Part shown: positions 23,787-32,198 of the stretch, piece by piece
Layout: each line of letters starts with the position of its first letter
Position numbering within the stretch: the stretch's first letter is position 1
Assembly: GCA_964596705.1 (NCBI GenBank)
Contig: CAZQVG010000001.1
Location: 1-64,000, forward strand
Source: JABJPM01 sp964596705
GTDB lineage: Archaea; Nanobdellota; Nanobdellia; SCGC-AAA011-G17; PNOQ01
Length of the DNA stretch: 64,000 nt
Direction of reading: 5' to 3'
Translations under genes and position numbers: made by a program
Notes under the pieces: model-generated
The model's input: the letters and a program-made list of their open reading frames with translations, nothing else
Databases searched by the model: none
Told to the model about the DNA's origin: nothing

Positions 23787-24263
23787 ATGACTGAAGAAAA
23801 GAAAAAACAGGAAGTTGAAACAAAGAAAAAGGAAGAAGCTCTAAAAGAAAAAGAAGAGCATTTTGCTATAGCTAGAGCAGTAAATCTTCCAATTTCAACA
23901 AAACATTCAGTAGAAATTGCAAAATTCATAAGAAAGAAAGAGCTTAACAAAGCAAAAATGCTACTCAATGAAGTATTGGAACATAAAAAAGCTGTTCCTT
24001 TCAAGAGATATAATAGAGATATGGGCCACAAGCCTGGAAAAATTGCAGCTGGAAGGTATCCTGAAAAAGCAATTAGATATTTTATACGATTGCTTAATGA
24101 TGCTCAAGCTAATGCTGAAAATAAAGGGTTAGATGCTTCAAATTTGATTATTGCAGAGATAAAGGCTGACCGTGGTGCTCAGCAATGGCACTATGGTAGA
24201 TTAAGAAGAAGAAAAATGAAGAACACCCACTTATTTGTTAAAGTGATGGAGTTGGAAAAATGA
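23787..24263 (+). CDS. rpl22: Ribosomal protein L22 (uL22)
   Basis: 158 residues. A roughly 30-residue Lys/Glu-rich N-terminal extension (TEEKKKQEVETKKKEEALKE) precedes the core; SAKHSVEIAKFIRKK-like and the tunnel hairpin PEKAIRYFIRLLNDAQANAENKGLD are recognisable, ending GRLRRRKMKNTHLFV. Overlaps S3 by 4 nt. Confidence 0.95.
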   Translation: MTEEKKKQEVETKKKEEALKEKEEHFAIARAVNLPISTKHSVEIAKFIRKKELNKAKMLLNEVLEHKKAVPFKRYNRDMGHKPGKIAAGRYPEKAIRYFIRLLNDAQANAENKGLDASNLIIAEIKADRGAQQWHYGRLRRRKMKNTHLFVKVMELEK

Positions 24264-25126
24264 TTGAAAGAGGAATAATAAAAAAGAAATTGAATGAATT
24301 CAAGATCCTTGAGCATATTGCAGAGGTTTTAGATAGACCGGGTTATAGCCATACAACAATACAAAAAACGCCTCTTGGGGAGAAAATTACAATATACACT
24401 TCAAAACCAGGATTTATAGTGGGTAGAAAAGGGGCTAATATAAAAGACCTTACTCAGGTATTGAAAGATAAATTTGGGTTAGAGAATCCTCAAGTAGAGG
24501 TAAGTGAAATTGATAATCCAAACTTAAATCCTCATTCAGTTGCTAAACATATCGTTCATACTTTCGAAAGGTTTGGTCCAAGTAGATTTAAATTCCTTGG
24601 GTACAAAATGTTAGAAAACATAATGGCTGCAGGTGCAATTGGTGCGGAGATTGTTATCTCTGGAAGAGGTGTGCCTAGTACAAGATCAAAGACTTGGAGA
24701 TTCACTGCGGGCCACCTTAAAAAATCAGGAGATGTTTCCGAGAATCTAATCAAGAAAGGATTTGCAGTTGCTCATCTGAAATCCGGTTCAATAGGAGTTA
24801 AAGTAAATATTTTGACTCCAGACATAGAACTTCCAGATCATATTGAATTCAGAGAAACAATAACTGTCGAAGAAGTAAAAGAAGAACCAAAGGTTCAAGA
24901 AGAATCTGAAAAGAAGGAGATTCAAAAAAAAGAAACAAAAGAGGAAACTCCAAAAGAAGAAGAAACTAAAGCAGAAGAAAAAATAGAAAAGAAAGAATCA
25001 GATTCAAAAGAAGAAGAGAAAAAACCTGCTGCTAAGAAAAAGACAACTAAGAAGAAAACAGAAAAAGTTCCAACAGCGGCTGAACTAAAGAAGAAGAAGG
25101 AAAATGGCGATAATAAAAAAGAATGA
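24260..25126 (+). CDS. rps3: Ribosomal protein S3 (uS3)
   Basis: 288 residues. N-terminal KH domain with GFIVGRKGANIKDL, then the C-terminal domain VISGRGVPSTRSKTWRFTAGHLKKSGD. The last 85 or so residues are a repetitive Lys/Glu tail (KKETKEETPKEEETKAEEK) absent from short S3 proteins, probably disordered. The tail coding region overlaps L29 by 23 nt. Confidence 0.96.
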   Translation: MIERGIIKKKLNEFKILEHIAEVLDRPGYSHTTIQKTPLGEKITIYTSKPGFIVGRKGANIKDLTQVLKDKFGLENPQVEVSEIDNPNLNPHSVAKHIVHTFERFGPSRFKFLGYKMLENIMAAGAIGAEIVISGRGVPSTRSKTWRFTAGHLKKSGDVSENLIKKGFAVAHLKSGSIGVKVNILTPDIELPDHIEFRETITVEEVKEEPKVQEESEKKEIQKKETKEETPKEEETKAEEKIEKKESDSKEEEKKPAAKKKTTKKKTEKVPTAAELKKKKENGDNKKE

Positions 25127-25316
25127 ACTAAAACAAATGGATAATAAATCCATTAGTGAAAAATTAAATGAATTAAGGGATGAACTAATCAGGATCAGAG
25201 CTCAAATTGCAATGGGAACTCTTCCTGAAAATCCTGGAAGGATAAAGGAGATAAGAAGGACTATTGCAAGGATACTCACCATAAAAAGAATGAAGGAGGG
25301 TAATGAAAAAGTATGA
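25104..25316 (+). CDS. rpl29: Ribosomal protein L29 (uL29)
   Basis: 70 residues, two-helix protein: SISEKLNELRDELIRIRAQIAMG and NPGRIKEIRRTIARILTIKRM. Its ATG lies 23 nt inside the S3 tail; a second Met (residue 12) would remove the overlap but truncate the first helix region. Overlaps aIF1 by 4 nt. Confidence 0.95.
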   Translation: MAIIKKNELKQMDNKSISEKLNELRDELIRIRAQIAMGTLPENPGRIKEIRRTIARILTIKRMKEGNEKV

Positions 25317-25615
25317 CCGAGATATGCCCTAAATGTGGGCTACCAGAAGACCTTTGCGTTTGTGAAACAATAGCAAAAGAAGACCAGAGGATACGTATAA
25401 AGAAAGAAAAGAAAAGATACGGCAAACTGATAACAGTGATCGAAGGCATCGACAAAACAACAATCGACATCAAAGATGTGGCCAAAAAGCTTAAAAGCAA
25501 GTTTGCTTGCGGAGGAACAGTCAAAGGCTCCGTAATTGAGCTTCAGGGAGATCACGTAGCAAAGGTTAAGGATGAGCTCATTAAGCTCGGTTTCAATCCT
25601 GACACCATAGATTAA
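25313..25615 (+). CDS. Translation initiation factor aIF1 (SUI1)
   Basis: 100 residues of SUI1 fold that discriminates start codons on the 30S subunit: KRYGKLITVIEGID, KDVAKKLKSKFACGGTVKG and VIELQGDH. The N-terminal CPKCGLPEDLCVCE is a zinc-binding motif present in archaeal members. Codon use is strikingly more GC-rich than in neighbours (25501-25560 is 31/60 G+C, against 21/60 at 26401-26460 in L14), unlike the rest of the operon. Confidence 0.96.
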   Translation: MTEICPKCGLPEDLCVCETIAKEDQRIRIKKEKKRYGKLITVIEGIDKTTIDIKDVAKKLKSKFACGGTVKGSVIELQGDHVAKVKDELIKLGFNPDTID

Positions 25616-25617
25616 AA

Positions 25618-25848
25618 ATGGTACGGGTTTGGAAAGGAGAGCTGATTGGCTCATATGTTAAGGTAGTTGACTCAAAAAATAAAACCCTTGTCGGATTGGA
25701 AGGCAAGGTTATAGACGAAACAAAAAATACCATCACTTTCGAAGATGGGAAAAAGGTAATAAAATCCCATGTTATGCTCGAGGTGAATGGTGAAATTGTC
25801 GAAGGGAAGACAATACAAAAAAGACCCGAGGATAGAATAAAAAAATGA
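25618..25848 (+). CDS. rnp1: RNase P protein component 1 (Rpp29/Pop4)
   Basis: 76 residues, the compact archaeal Rpp29, an Sm-like barrel that helps the catalytic RNA mature tRNA 5' ends: ELIGSYVKVVDSKNKTLVGLEGKVIDETKNTITF is the family signature. Located between aIF1 and S17 as in most archaea; overlaps S17 by 4 nt. Confidence 0.94.
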   Translation: MVRVWKGELIGSYVKVVDSKNKTLVGLEGKVIDETKNTITFEDGKKVIKSHVMLEVNGEIVEGKTIQKRPEDRIKK

Positions 25849-26189
25849 AAGGAGAAAAACAGATCGGACTTGAAATTGATTTTCCTAAAGAGAAATGTGA
25901 TGATAAGAAATGCCCTTTCCACGGAGATCTAAAAGTAAGGGGTAGAATCTTTAGTGGAATAATCAGATCAAAAGATACTCATAAGACTGCTGTAGTCGAA
26001 TGGACAAGGCAGATAAAAATCAAGAAGTATGAAAGAGTAGAAAAAAAGAGATCTAAGGTAAGTGCTCATAATCCTCCATGTATTGATGCTCAAAAAGGGG
26101 ATATGGTTTTGATTGCTGAAACAAAACCAATCAGTAAAACAAAAAATTTCGTAATATTGAAAATCCTAAAGAAAAATGAAAGCGATTAA
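25845..26189 (+). CDS. rps17: Ribosomal protein S17 (uS17)
   Basis: 114 residues: archaeal FPKEKCDDKKCPFHGDLKVRGRIF with a CxxxxC-type pair, then the core KTAVVEWTRQIKIKKYERVEKKRSKVSAHNPPC and GDMVLIAETKPISKTKNFV. Overlaps L14 by 14 nt. Confidence 0.96.
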   Translation: MKGEKQIGLEIDFPKEKCDDKKCPFHGDLKVRGRIFSGIIRSKDTHKTAVVEWTRQIKIKKYERVEKKRSKVSAHNPPCIDAQKGDMVLIAETKPISKTKNFVILKILKKNESD

Positions 26190-26577
26190 TGCCAAAATAA
26201 CAAAAACTCTTGTAAGAGGTTCCAGGATAGACGTTTGTGATAATTCTGGAGCTAAGAAAGTGTTTTTGGTATCTGTAAAGGGGTCAAAAACAAAAAAAGG
26301 GAGATATCCTACTGCAGGCGTTGGGGACTTGCTTAAAGTTTCAGTTATACAAGGTACCCAAGACATGAGAAAACAATTAGTGCCTGCAATATTAGTAAGG
26401 CAAAGAAAAGAGTACAGAAGACCAGATGGAACAAGAATAAAATTCGAAGACAATGCAGTAATAATATGCAAAGACGAGAAAGGAAATCCAAAGGGAACTG
26501 TATTCAAAGGCCCAATTGCAAAAGAAGCTGCAGAAAGATGGCCTGCAGTTGGAAAAGTTGCTAAAATAATAGTTTAA
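26176..26577 (+). CDS. rpl14: Ribosomal protein L14 (uL14)
   Basis: 133 residues: GSRIDVCDNSGAKKVFLVSV, the basic VRQRKEYRRPDGTRIKFEDNAVIICKD and terminal GPIAKEAAERWPAVGKVA. The ATG lies 14 nt inside S17, at the position family alignment would place it. Confidence 0.97.
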   Translation: MKAINAKITKTLVRGSRIDVCDNSGAKKVFLVSVKGSKTKKGRYPTAGVGDLLKVSVIQGTQDMRKQLVPAILVRQRKEYRRPDGTRIKFEDNAVIICKDEKGNPKGTVFKGPIAKEAAERWPAVGKVAKIIV

Positions 26578-26579
26578 AA

Positions 26580-26960
26580 ATGAAATCAATATTTTCAAAA
26601 TTTTGGATAAGTAGTAAACAACCAAGGAAACAGCGTAAATATAGATACAATGCTCCTCTTCATATAAGGAAGAAATTTGTATCTGTTATGCTTTCCAAGG
26701 AATTAAAAGAGAAATATCAAAAAAGAAATGTTCCTGTTGTAAAGGGAGATAAGGTAAAGATACTTAGAGGCCAATTTAAAGGAAAAGTTGGATTGGTTGA
26801 AAAGGTTGACTTAAAAAGAATTAAAATTTATGTTCATGGAGCAGAAAATATAAGAAGAGATGGATCAAAGGCTTTTTATCCTTTAAGTCCATCAAATTTG
26901 ATGATTACAGAACTAAAGTTAGACGATAAAAAAAGAAAACAAAGTCTAGAGAGGAAATAA
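26580..26960 (+). CDS. rpl24: Ribosomal protein L24 (uL24)
   Basis: 126 residues: N-terminal SSKQPRKQRKYRYNAPLHIRKKF typical of archaeal/eukaryotic L26e, then the KOW motif VVKGDKVKILRGQFKGKVGLVEKVDLKR. One of the first assembly proteins of the 50S subunit. Confidence 0.96.
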   Translation: MKSIFSKFWISSKQPRKQRKYRYNAPLHIRKKFVSVMLSKELKEKYQKRNVPVVKGDKVKILRGQFKGKVGLVEKVDLKRIKIYVHGAENIRRDGSKAFYPLSPSNLMITELKLDDKKRKQSLERK

Positions 26961-26961
26961 A

Positions 26962-27660
26962 ATGGGAAAATCTCACATAAAAAGAATAGCAGCACCGAAA
27001 TCGTGGCCAATAAAGAGAAAGATCTCTAAATGGATCACTAGGCCGACTCCAGGACCACACAAATTAGAAAGTTCTATGCCTCTCGGTGTATGGCTAAAAG
27101 AAATATTGAAATTAGCAAATACTACAAAAGAAACCAAATATATCCTTAATAATGGTCAAGTTTTAGTAAATGGAAAGGCAAGAAAAGATCAAAAGTTCCC
27201 TGTAGGAATAATGGATGTACTGACTGCAGGTAAAGAGAACTATAGAATAATGCTCAATACAAGAGGAAAACTTGTTCCTGTACCTATCAATGCTACAGAG
27301 GCTAAAATTTATCCAAAGAGAGTTATCGGAAAAACCTCATTAAAAGGAAAGAAGACTCAAGTAAATTTATCAGATGGAACAAATATTTTATCAGAGAACA
27401 AGTATAAAACAGGGGATACAGTTGTATTCTCAGAGGGCAAGATAAAAGACCACTTAAAATTTGAAAAAGGTGTAATCGTTTATATCCTTGCAGGTAAGCA
27501 AGTTGGAAAGATTGGAGTAGTAAAAGAGATAGTAGAATATAAAGACTTTAGACCAACAAAGATCATATTCACTCAAGGTAAAGAAGACTTTGAAACATTG
27601 AAAGAATATGCATTTGTAATAGGAAAAACAAAACCTATTGTAAGTTTGCCAAATGAATAA
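26962..27660 (+). CDS. rps4e: Ribosomal protein S4e
   Basis: 232 residues, archaeal/eukaryotic-specific: HIKRIAAPKSWPIKRKISKWITRPTPGPHKLE, an S4-like RNA-binding segment around TKYILNNGQVLVNGKARKD, and a KOW-type C-terminus. Its stop overlaps the two in-frame possibilities for L5. Confidence 0.97.
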   Translation: MGKSHIKRIAAPKSWPIKRKISKWITRPTPGPHKLESSMPLGVWLKEILKLANTTKETKYILNNGQVLVNGKARKDQKFPVGIMDVLTAGKENYRIMLNTRGKLVPVPINATEAKIYPKRVIGKTSLKGKKTQVNLSDGTNILSENKYKTGDTVVFSEGKIKDHLKFEKGVIVYILAGKQVGKIGVVKEIVEYKDFRPTKIIFTQGKEDFETLKEYAFVIGKTKPIVSLPNE

Positions 27661-27661
27661 A

Positions 27662-28168
27662 ATGAAAGAAATTAGGATAGAGAAATTAACCCTTAATATT
27701 GGGGCAGGGGAAGCAGGAGATAAATTAGAGAAAGCTGTAAAGTTATTGAACAAAATAACTGGCAAAAAACCTCTAAAAACAGTTTCCCACAAAAGAATTC
27801 CATCGTGGAGTGTAAGGCCAGGCCTTACAATTGGAGCAAAGGTAACAATAAGAGGGAAAGAAGCAGAAGAAATGTTGAAAAGATTATTGGTTGCGGTGGA
27901 CAATACACTAAAACCTTCCTCATTTGATAATCAAGGCAATTTCGCATTTGGAATACATGAATATATAGATATTCCAAAGATGGAATATTTGGTTGAAATT
28001 GGTATATTGGGACTTGATGTGGCAGTAACTTTAGAAAGGCCAGGGTATAGAATAAAGAAAAGGAAATACCAAAGAAAATCAATCCCTACAAAACATAGGA
28101 TAACAAAAGAAGAAGCAATAGAATATTTAAAAACTAAATTCAATGTAAAAATAGGAGAGCGTGAATAA
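27662..28168 (+). CDS. rpl5: Ribosomal protein L5 (uL5)
   Basis: 168 residues. MKEIRIEKLTLNIGAGEAGDKLEKAVKLL is the family start; VSHKRIPSWSVRPGLTIGAKVTIRG and FGIHEYIDIPKMEYLVEIGI follow. Binds 5S rRNA. An in-frame ATG at 27653 lies inside the S4e end; the ATG at 27662 just after the S4e stop is preferred. Confidence 0.96.
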   Translation: MKEIRIEKLTLNIGAGEAGDKLEKAVKLLNKITGKKPLKTVSHKRIPSWSVRPGLTIGAKVTIRGKEAEEMLKRLLVAVDNTLKPSSFDNQGNFAFGIHEYIDIPKMEYLVEIGILGLDVAVTLERPGYRIKKRKYQRKSIPTKHRITKEEAIEYLKTKFNVKIGERE

Positions 28169-28169
28169 A

Positions 28170-28400
28170 ATGACAACAAGCGACCATAGAAAAGCATATG
28201 GGCAATTGCAAGCAAAACCCGCAAAACTTGCAAAGTTCATAAAACACAACAAACCTAAAGAAAGGAGTTGTGGAAGAGCTTTGAAAAAATGCGAGAGGTG
28301 CGGGAGAAATGGAGCACATATTCAAAAGTATGGCCTTCATTTATGTAGGCAATGTTTTAGGGAAACTGCAAAAAAATTAGGATTCAAAAAATATAGTTGA
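28170..28400 (+). CDS. rps14: Ribosomal protein S14 (uS14), zinc type
   Basis: 76 residues ending in a zinc ribbon: CGRALKKCERCGRNGAHIQKYGLHLCRQCFRETAKKLGF, with the CxxC pairs needed for zinc. The ATG at 28170 follows the L5 stop; an upstream GTG at 28161 is in frame but less likely. An archaeal extension precedes the ribbon. Confidence 0.94.
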   Translation: MTTSDHRKAYGQLQAKPAKLAKFIKHNKPKERSCGRALKKCERCGRNGAHIQKYGLHLCRQCFRETAKKLGFKKYS

Positions 28401-28409
28401 GGTTAGAAA

Positions 28410-28802
28410 ATGTCAATGAATGATACATTAGCAAATGCACTTTCACATGTATTGAACTGTGAAAAAGTAGGTAAAACAGAATGCACTATAAAAAATGTTT
28501 CAAAGGTAATCAAAGAGACATTTAAGATCTTAAATAAAAACGGATATATTGGCAAGATGGATATCACAAAAAATTCCAGGGGAGAAACAATGGTTGTAGA
28601 ATTAAAAGGAACAATAAATAAATGTGGTTCGATTAAGCCAAGATTCCCAGTAAAACTTTCAGATTATGAAAAATATGAAAGAAGGTATCTTCCTGCAAAA
28701 GACTTTGGAATAATCATTGTTTCAACTTCAAAAGGTATGATGACCCATAATGAAGCAATCGAAAAGAAGTTGGGAGGAAAACTCATTGCATATTGTTACT
28801 AA
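28410..28802 (+). CDS. rps8: Ribosomal protein S8 (uS8)
   Basis: 130 residues: NDTLANALSHVLNCEKVGKTECTIKNVSKVIKETFKIL, and the C-terminal motif IIVSTSKGMMTHNEAIEKKLGGKLIAYCY. A GAGGT site lies upstream of the ATG. Confidence 0.96.
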   Translation: MSMNDTLANALSHVLNCEKVGKTECTIKNVSKVIKETFKILNKNGYIGKMDITKNSRGETMVVELKGTINKCGSIKPRFPVKLSDYEKYERRYLPAKDFGIIIVSTSKGMMTHNEAIEKKLGGKLIAYCY

Positions 28803-28804
28803 AA

Positions 28805-29347
28805 ATGGCAAAATTAAATATTACGGACAAAATAGAAATCCCTGAAGGCATAGAGGTAGAAGTAAATTCTACTGCGATAAAAATAAAGGGTCCAAAGGGA
28901 GAATTAAGTAGAAGGTTTAGTCCATTAGTTAAGGTTGCCAAAACAGAAAATGAGATAGTATTTGAAATAAAAAATGCAACAAAAAGAGAAAAAACACTTA
29001 TGAAAACAACCGAAGCTCATGTTAAAAATATGATAAAGGGAGTTACAGAAGGTTTTGAGTACCACTTAAAGATTTGCTCTGGCCACTTCCCTATGACAGT
29101 TAGTTATGAAAACGGAGAAGTTATTGTGAAAAACTTCCTTGGAGAATCTGTTCCGAGAAAGGGGAAGATCCCCGGTGATGTCAATATTGAAATAAAGGGG
29201 GATGAAATAACAGTAACTGGAATAGATAAAGAAAAAACAGGTCAGGCCGCTGCAAAAATAGAGTCTATAACTAGAATGACTTCAAAAGATAGGAGAAGAT
29301 TCCAGGATGGGATATTCATAACAAGTAAGGCAGGTAAGAAAATATGA
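28805..29347 (+). CDS. rpl6: Ribosomal protein L6 (uL6)
   Basis: 180 residues: EIPEGIEVEVNSTAIKIKGPKGELSRRF, with the second repeat around HFPMTVSYENGEVIVKNFLGE and terminal DRRRFQDGIF. The ATG at 28805 begins 2 nt after the S8 stop; the longer TTG form overlapping S8 is unlikely. Confidence 0.96.
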   Translation: MAKLNITDKIEIPEGIEVEVNSTAIKIKGPKGELSRRFSPLVKVAKTENEIVFEIKNATKREKTLMKTTEAHVKNMIKGVTEGFEYHLKICSGHFPMTVSYENGEVIVKNFLGESVPRKGKIPGDVNIEIKGDEITVTGIDKEKTGQAAAKIESITRMTSKDRRRFQDGIFITSKAGKKI

Positions 29348-29994
29348 AATCATTATTAGAAGTTAGGAAGCTAGTAAAGGGGAAGAAACCTAAGAAGTTC
29401 CTTAGATCAGATTCAAATAGAATAAATTTCAAGAATAAATGGAGAAAACCAAGAGGATTGCATAATAAAAGAAGATTAAATAAGGCAGGACACCAAAAAA
29501 ATCCATCTCAAGGATACAGGTCTCCTGTTTGGGTAAGAGGATTGCATAAGTCTGGATTAGAATTAATCACAATTTACAATAAAAAAGATCTTCAGGAAGT
29601 AAATCCTGAAAAACAAATAGTAGAGATAGCATCCACCGTCGGATTAAAGAAAAAATTTGATATTTTAGAAGAATGTAAGTCAAAATCAATAAAAGTAGCT
29701 AATGTTAAAGATGTTGATAAATTTTTGAGAGAAGAGAAAGAAAGATTAGAAAAAATAAGAAAAGAGAAAGAGAAGAAATTAAAAGAGAGAGAAAAGGCAA
29801 AGAAAGAAGCGATCAAGAAAGCTGAAGAAAAGAAGGAGACTAAAAAAGAAACAAAAGAAGAAGTAAAAGAAGAAGTTTTAAAAGCTGAGCTTAAACAAGA
29901 AGCTCAAAAAGAACAAAAAATTACGAAAACAAAAGATCCTACTCAAGCAAAAAAGGGGCACCAAGCAAGTAGTGTCCCAGGAACTAAACAATGA
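29344..29994 (+). CDS. rpl32e: Ribosomal protein L32e with long Lys/Glu tail
   Basis: 216 residues. The core (about 1-125) has KFLRSDSNRINFKNKWRKPRGLHNKRR and GYRSPVWVRGLHKSGLE. The remaining 90 residues are a repetitive KEK/EEK coiled-coil-like tail (EKERLEKIRKEKEKKLKERE). Most archaeal L32e proteins are shorter. The tail includes a 20-nt identity with the downstream L19e gene. Confidence 0.95.
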   Translation: MKSLLEVRKLVKGKKPKKFLRSDSNRINFKNKWRKPRGLHNKRRLNKAGHQKNPSQGYRSPVWVRGLHKSGLELITIYNKKDLQEVNPEKQIVEIASTVGLKKKFDILEECKSKSIKVANVKDVDKFLREEKERLEKIRKEKEKKLKEREKAKKEAIKKAEEKKETKKETKEEVKEEVLKAELKQEAQKEQKITKTKDPTQAKKGHQASSVPGTKQ

Positions 29995-30449
29995 ACCTGA
30001 AAAATCAAAAACGGATTGCAGCAAAAGTAATGAAAAGAAGTCCAAAAAAGATAAAGTTCGATTCATCTAGATTGGACGATGTAAAAGAAGCAATTACAAG
30101 GTCAGATATAAGGACTTTAATTATAGGTAACGCTATAAAAGCTGAGCTTAAACAAGGAATCTCACGTTCAAGAGCAAGAAAAACACTAGTACAAAAAAGG
30201 AAAGGTAGAAAACAAGGAAAAGGTTCAAGGCAGGGTTCAAGAACTGCAAGATTATCCAAGAAAGAAACCTGGATGAATCACATAAGAAAACAAAGGAAGT
30301 TTGTTAAGGAATTGAGAGATAAAAAATTAATCAATACAAAGGTGTATCGTCAAATATACAATAAAATAAAAGGGGGCTTCTTTAGAAGCAAAAACCACAT
30401 AAAATTATACTTAACAGAAAATAGGTTATTCGAAGATGGCAAAAACTAA
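29991..30449 (+). CDS. rpl19e: Ribosomal protein L19e
   Basis: 152 residues: LKNQKRIAAKVMKRSPKKIKFD, LIGNAIKAELKQGISRSRARK-like segment and the basic linker KRKGRKQGKGSRQGSRTARLSKKETWM. Archaeal/eukaryotic-specific 50S protein. Overlaps L18 by 14 nt. Confidence 0.96.
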   Translation: MNLKNQKRIAAKVMKRSPKKIKFDSSRLDDVKEAITRSDIRTLIIGNAIKAELKQGISRSRARKTLVQKRKGRKQGKGSRQGSRTARLSKKETWMNHIRKQRKFVKELRDKKLINTKVYRQIYNKIKGGFFRSKNHIKLYLTENRLFEDGKN

Positions 30450-31020
30450 AACATATACAATCGTGTATAGAAGGAAAAGAGAAGGAAAAACAGATTATAA
30501 GAAAAGGTTAAATTATCTTAAATCTGGCAAGATTAGAATAGTGATCAGACCATCTACTAATAATATGACTATTCAAGCTGTTAAATTTGAAATGGATGGA
30601 GATAAGGTTTTATTAACTGTACAATCAACAGACCTAAGAAAAATGGGGTGGAATTACGCTACAGGGAATATTCCTGCATCATATTTAACAGGCTTATTGT
30701 TTGGAGTAAAAGCAAAAGAAATAGTTAAGGAAGGTGTTATCGACCTTGGATTAAGACCTGTTATAAAAGGAACAAGGATTCCTGCTACGATTAAGGGGTT
30801 AGTTGATGCAGGATTACAATTCAATTATGATGAAAAGATATTCCCTTCAGAAGAATCAATTAGTGGAAAGGTTATTGCGGAATTTGCAGAACAACTTTCA
30901 AAAGAAGATAAAGAAAAATATGAAAAACAATTTTCAAAATATTTAAAAAACAATCAAAAACCTGAAAAAATAGCTGAAGCTTTTGAAGCTACAAAAAACA
31001 AGATTTTGGGGAGTAAATAA
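30436..31020 (+). CDS. rpl18: Ribosomal protein L18 (uL18)
   Basis: 194 residues, archaeal L18/L5e type: YRRKREGKTDYKKRLNYLKSGKIRIVIRPS, WNYATGNIPASYLTGLLFGVKAKE and DLGLRPVIKGTRIPATIKGLVDAGL. Binds 5S rRNA with L5. The start lies 14 nt inside L19e. Confidence 0.96.
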   Translation: MAKTKTYTIVYRRKREGKTDYKKRLNYLKSGKIRIVIRPSTNNMTIQAVKFEMDGDKVLLTVQSTDLRKMGWNYATGNIPASYLTGLLFGVKAKEIVKEGVIDLGLRPVIKGTRIPATIKGLVDAGLQFNYDEKIFPSEESISGKVIAEFAEQLSKEDKEKYEKQFSKYLKNNQKPEKIAEAFEATKNKILGSK

Positions 31021-31022
31021 AA

Positions 31023-31733
31023 TTGGCAGCTAAACCTAAACGAACGGAGCAAGAGAAAAAAGAAATGCAACAGGCAAGAACAGCTGAAGCTGTGTCAGAT
31101 TGGATTCCAAAAACAGAATTTGGAAGAAAAGTAAAATCTGGCGAAATAAAGGATATTGATGAAATTTTAGATAAGGGTGGAAAAATATTAGAGGCTGAAA
31201 TTGTTGACGCATTGTTGCCTGATCTAGAGTATGAACTTATCACAATTGGACAATCAAAAGGTAAATTTGGGGGAGGAAAGAGAAGCATATGGAAACAAAC
31301 CCAGAAGAAAACAAAAGAAGGGAATAAACCTAAGTTTGCAACTGTTGCGGTTGTTGGAAATAGAAAAGGTTATGTTGGAATTGGTTATGGAAAAGCAAAA
31401 GAAACAGTCCCTGCTAGAGAAAAAGCAATAAGGCAGGCGAAGTTAAATTTAATAAAAATAAGATTTGGTTGTGGATCCTGGGACTGTGCTTGTGGTGAAA
31501 CACACTCAATACCTTTTAAGGTTTCAGGAAAATGTGGTAGTGTAAAGGTAGAACTTATTCCTGCTCCGAAAGGAACTTCATTATGTATCCACAAAGAACT
31601 AAGAAAAATCTTAAGTTTAGCTGGAATCAACGATATATACTCAAAAACCTTCGGAAAAACAAATACTCAACTTAATTTAGTTAAAGCATGCATGAATGCT
31701 TTAAAACAATTATCTAAGGTAAAGACAAAATGA
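31023..31733 (+). CDS. rps5: Ribosomal protein S5 (uS5), TTG start
   Basis: 236 residues: FATVAVVGNRKGYVGIGYGKAKE is the S5 core, then GCGSWDCACGETHSIPFKVSGKCGSVKVELIPAPKGTSLC. The apparent start is TTG (MAAKPKRT), 2 nt after L18; no ATG is close in frame. Overlaps L30 by 4 nt. Confidence 0.95.
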   Translation: MAAKPKRTEQEKKEMQQARTAEAVSDWIPKTEFGRKVKSGEIKDIDEILDKGGKILEAEIVDALLPDLEYELITIGQSKGKFGGGKRSIWKQTQKKTKEGNKPKFATVAVVGNRKGYVGIGYGKAKETVPAREKAIRQAKLNLIKIRFGCGSWDCACGETHSIPFKVSGKCGSVKVELIPAPKGTSLCIHKELRKILSLAGINDIYSKTFGKTNTQLNLVKACMNALKQLSKVKTK

Positions 31734-32197
31734 CTGGAATAGCAATAATTAGGATCGCTGGACAGCAAGGATTGAATCAGAAAGTAAAAACTACTTTCAA
31801 ATTACTCAACCTTCATAAAAAGTTTACGTGTGTCGTTGTTCCAAATACAAAGCCTATCCAGGGAATGATAAAAGTAATCAAAGATCACGTAACCTGGGGT
31901 GAAATTGATAAAGAAACTCTTGCTCAACTATTAAAACAAAGAGGAAAAATAAAGGGAAATAAACCTTTAACAGAAGAATATTTAAAAGAAAATGGGACTG
32001 ATTTCGAATCATTTGTTAATGATGTTTTTGAAGGGAAAAAACAAATCAAAGATATTGAAGGATTGAAACCTTTCTTTAGATTGCTTCCTCCAAGAGGAGG
32101 ATTTGAAGCAAAGGGAACAAAGAAACATTTCTCAGTTGGAGGGGTGTTGGGTTACAGAAAGGAAAAAATAAATGATTTGATCAAGAGGATGTTATAA
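31730..32197 (+). CDS. rpl30: Ribosomal protein L30 (uL30)
   Basis: 155 residues, the long archaeal form: IAIIRIAGQQGLNQKVKTTFKLLNLHKKFTCVVVPNT, IKDHVTWGEIDKETLAQLLKQRG, and FFRLLPPRGGFEAKGTKKHF. Ends 1 nt before L15. Confidence 0.96.
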   Translation: MTGIAIIRIAGQQGLNQKVKTTFKLLNLHKKFTCVVVPNTKPIQGMIKVIKDHVTWGEIDKETLAQLLKQRGKIKGNKPLTEEYLKENGTDFESFVNDVFEGKKQIKDIEGLKPFFRLLPPRGGFEAKGTKKHFSVGGVLGYRKEKINDLIKRML

Positions 32198-32198
32198 A

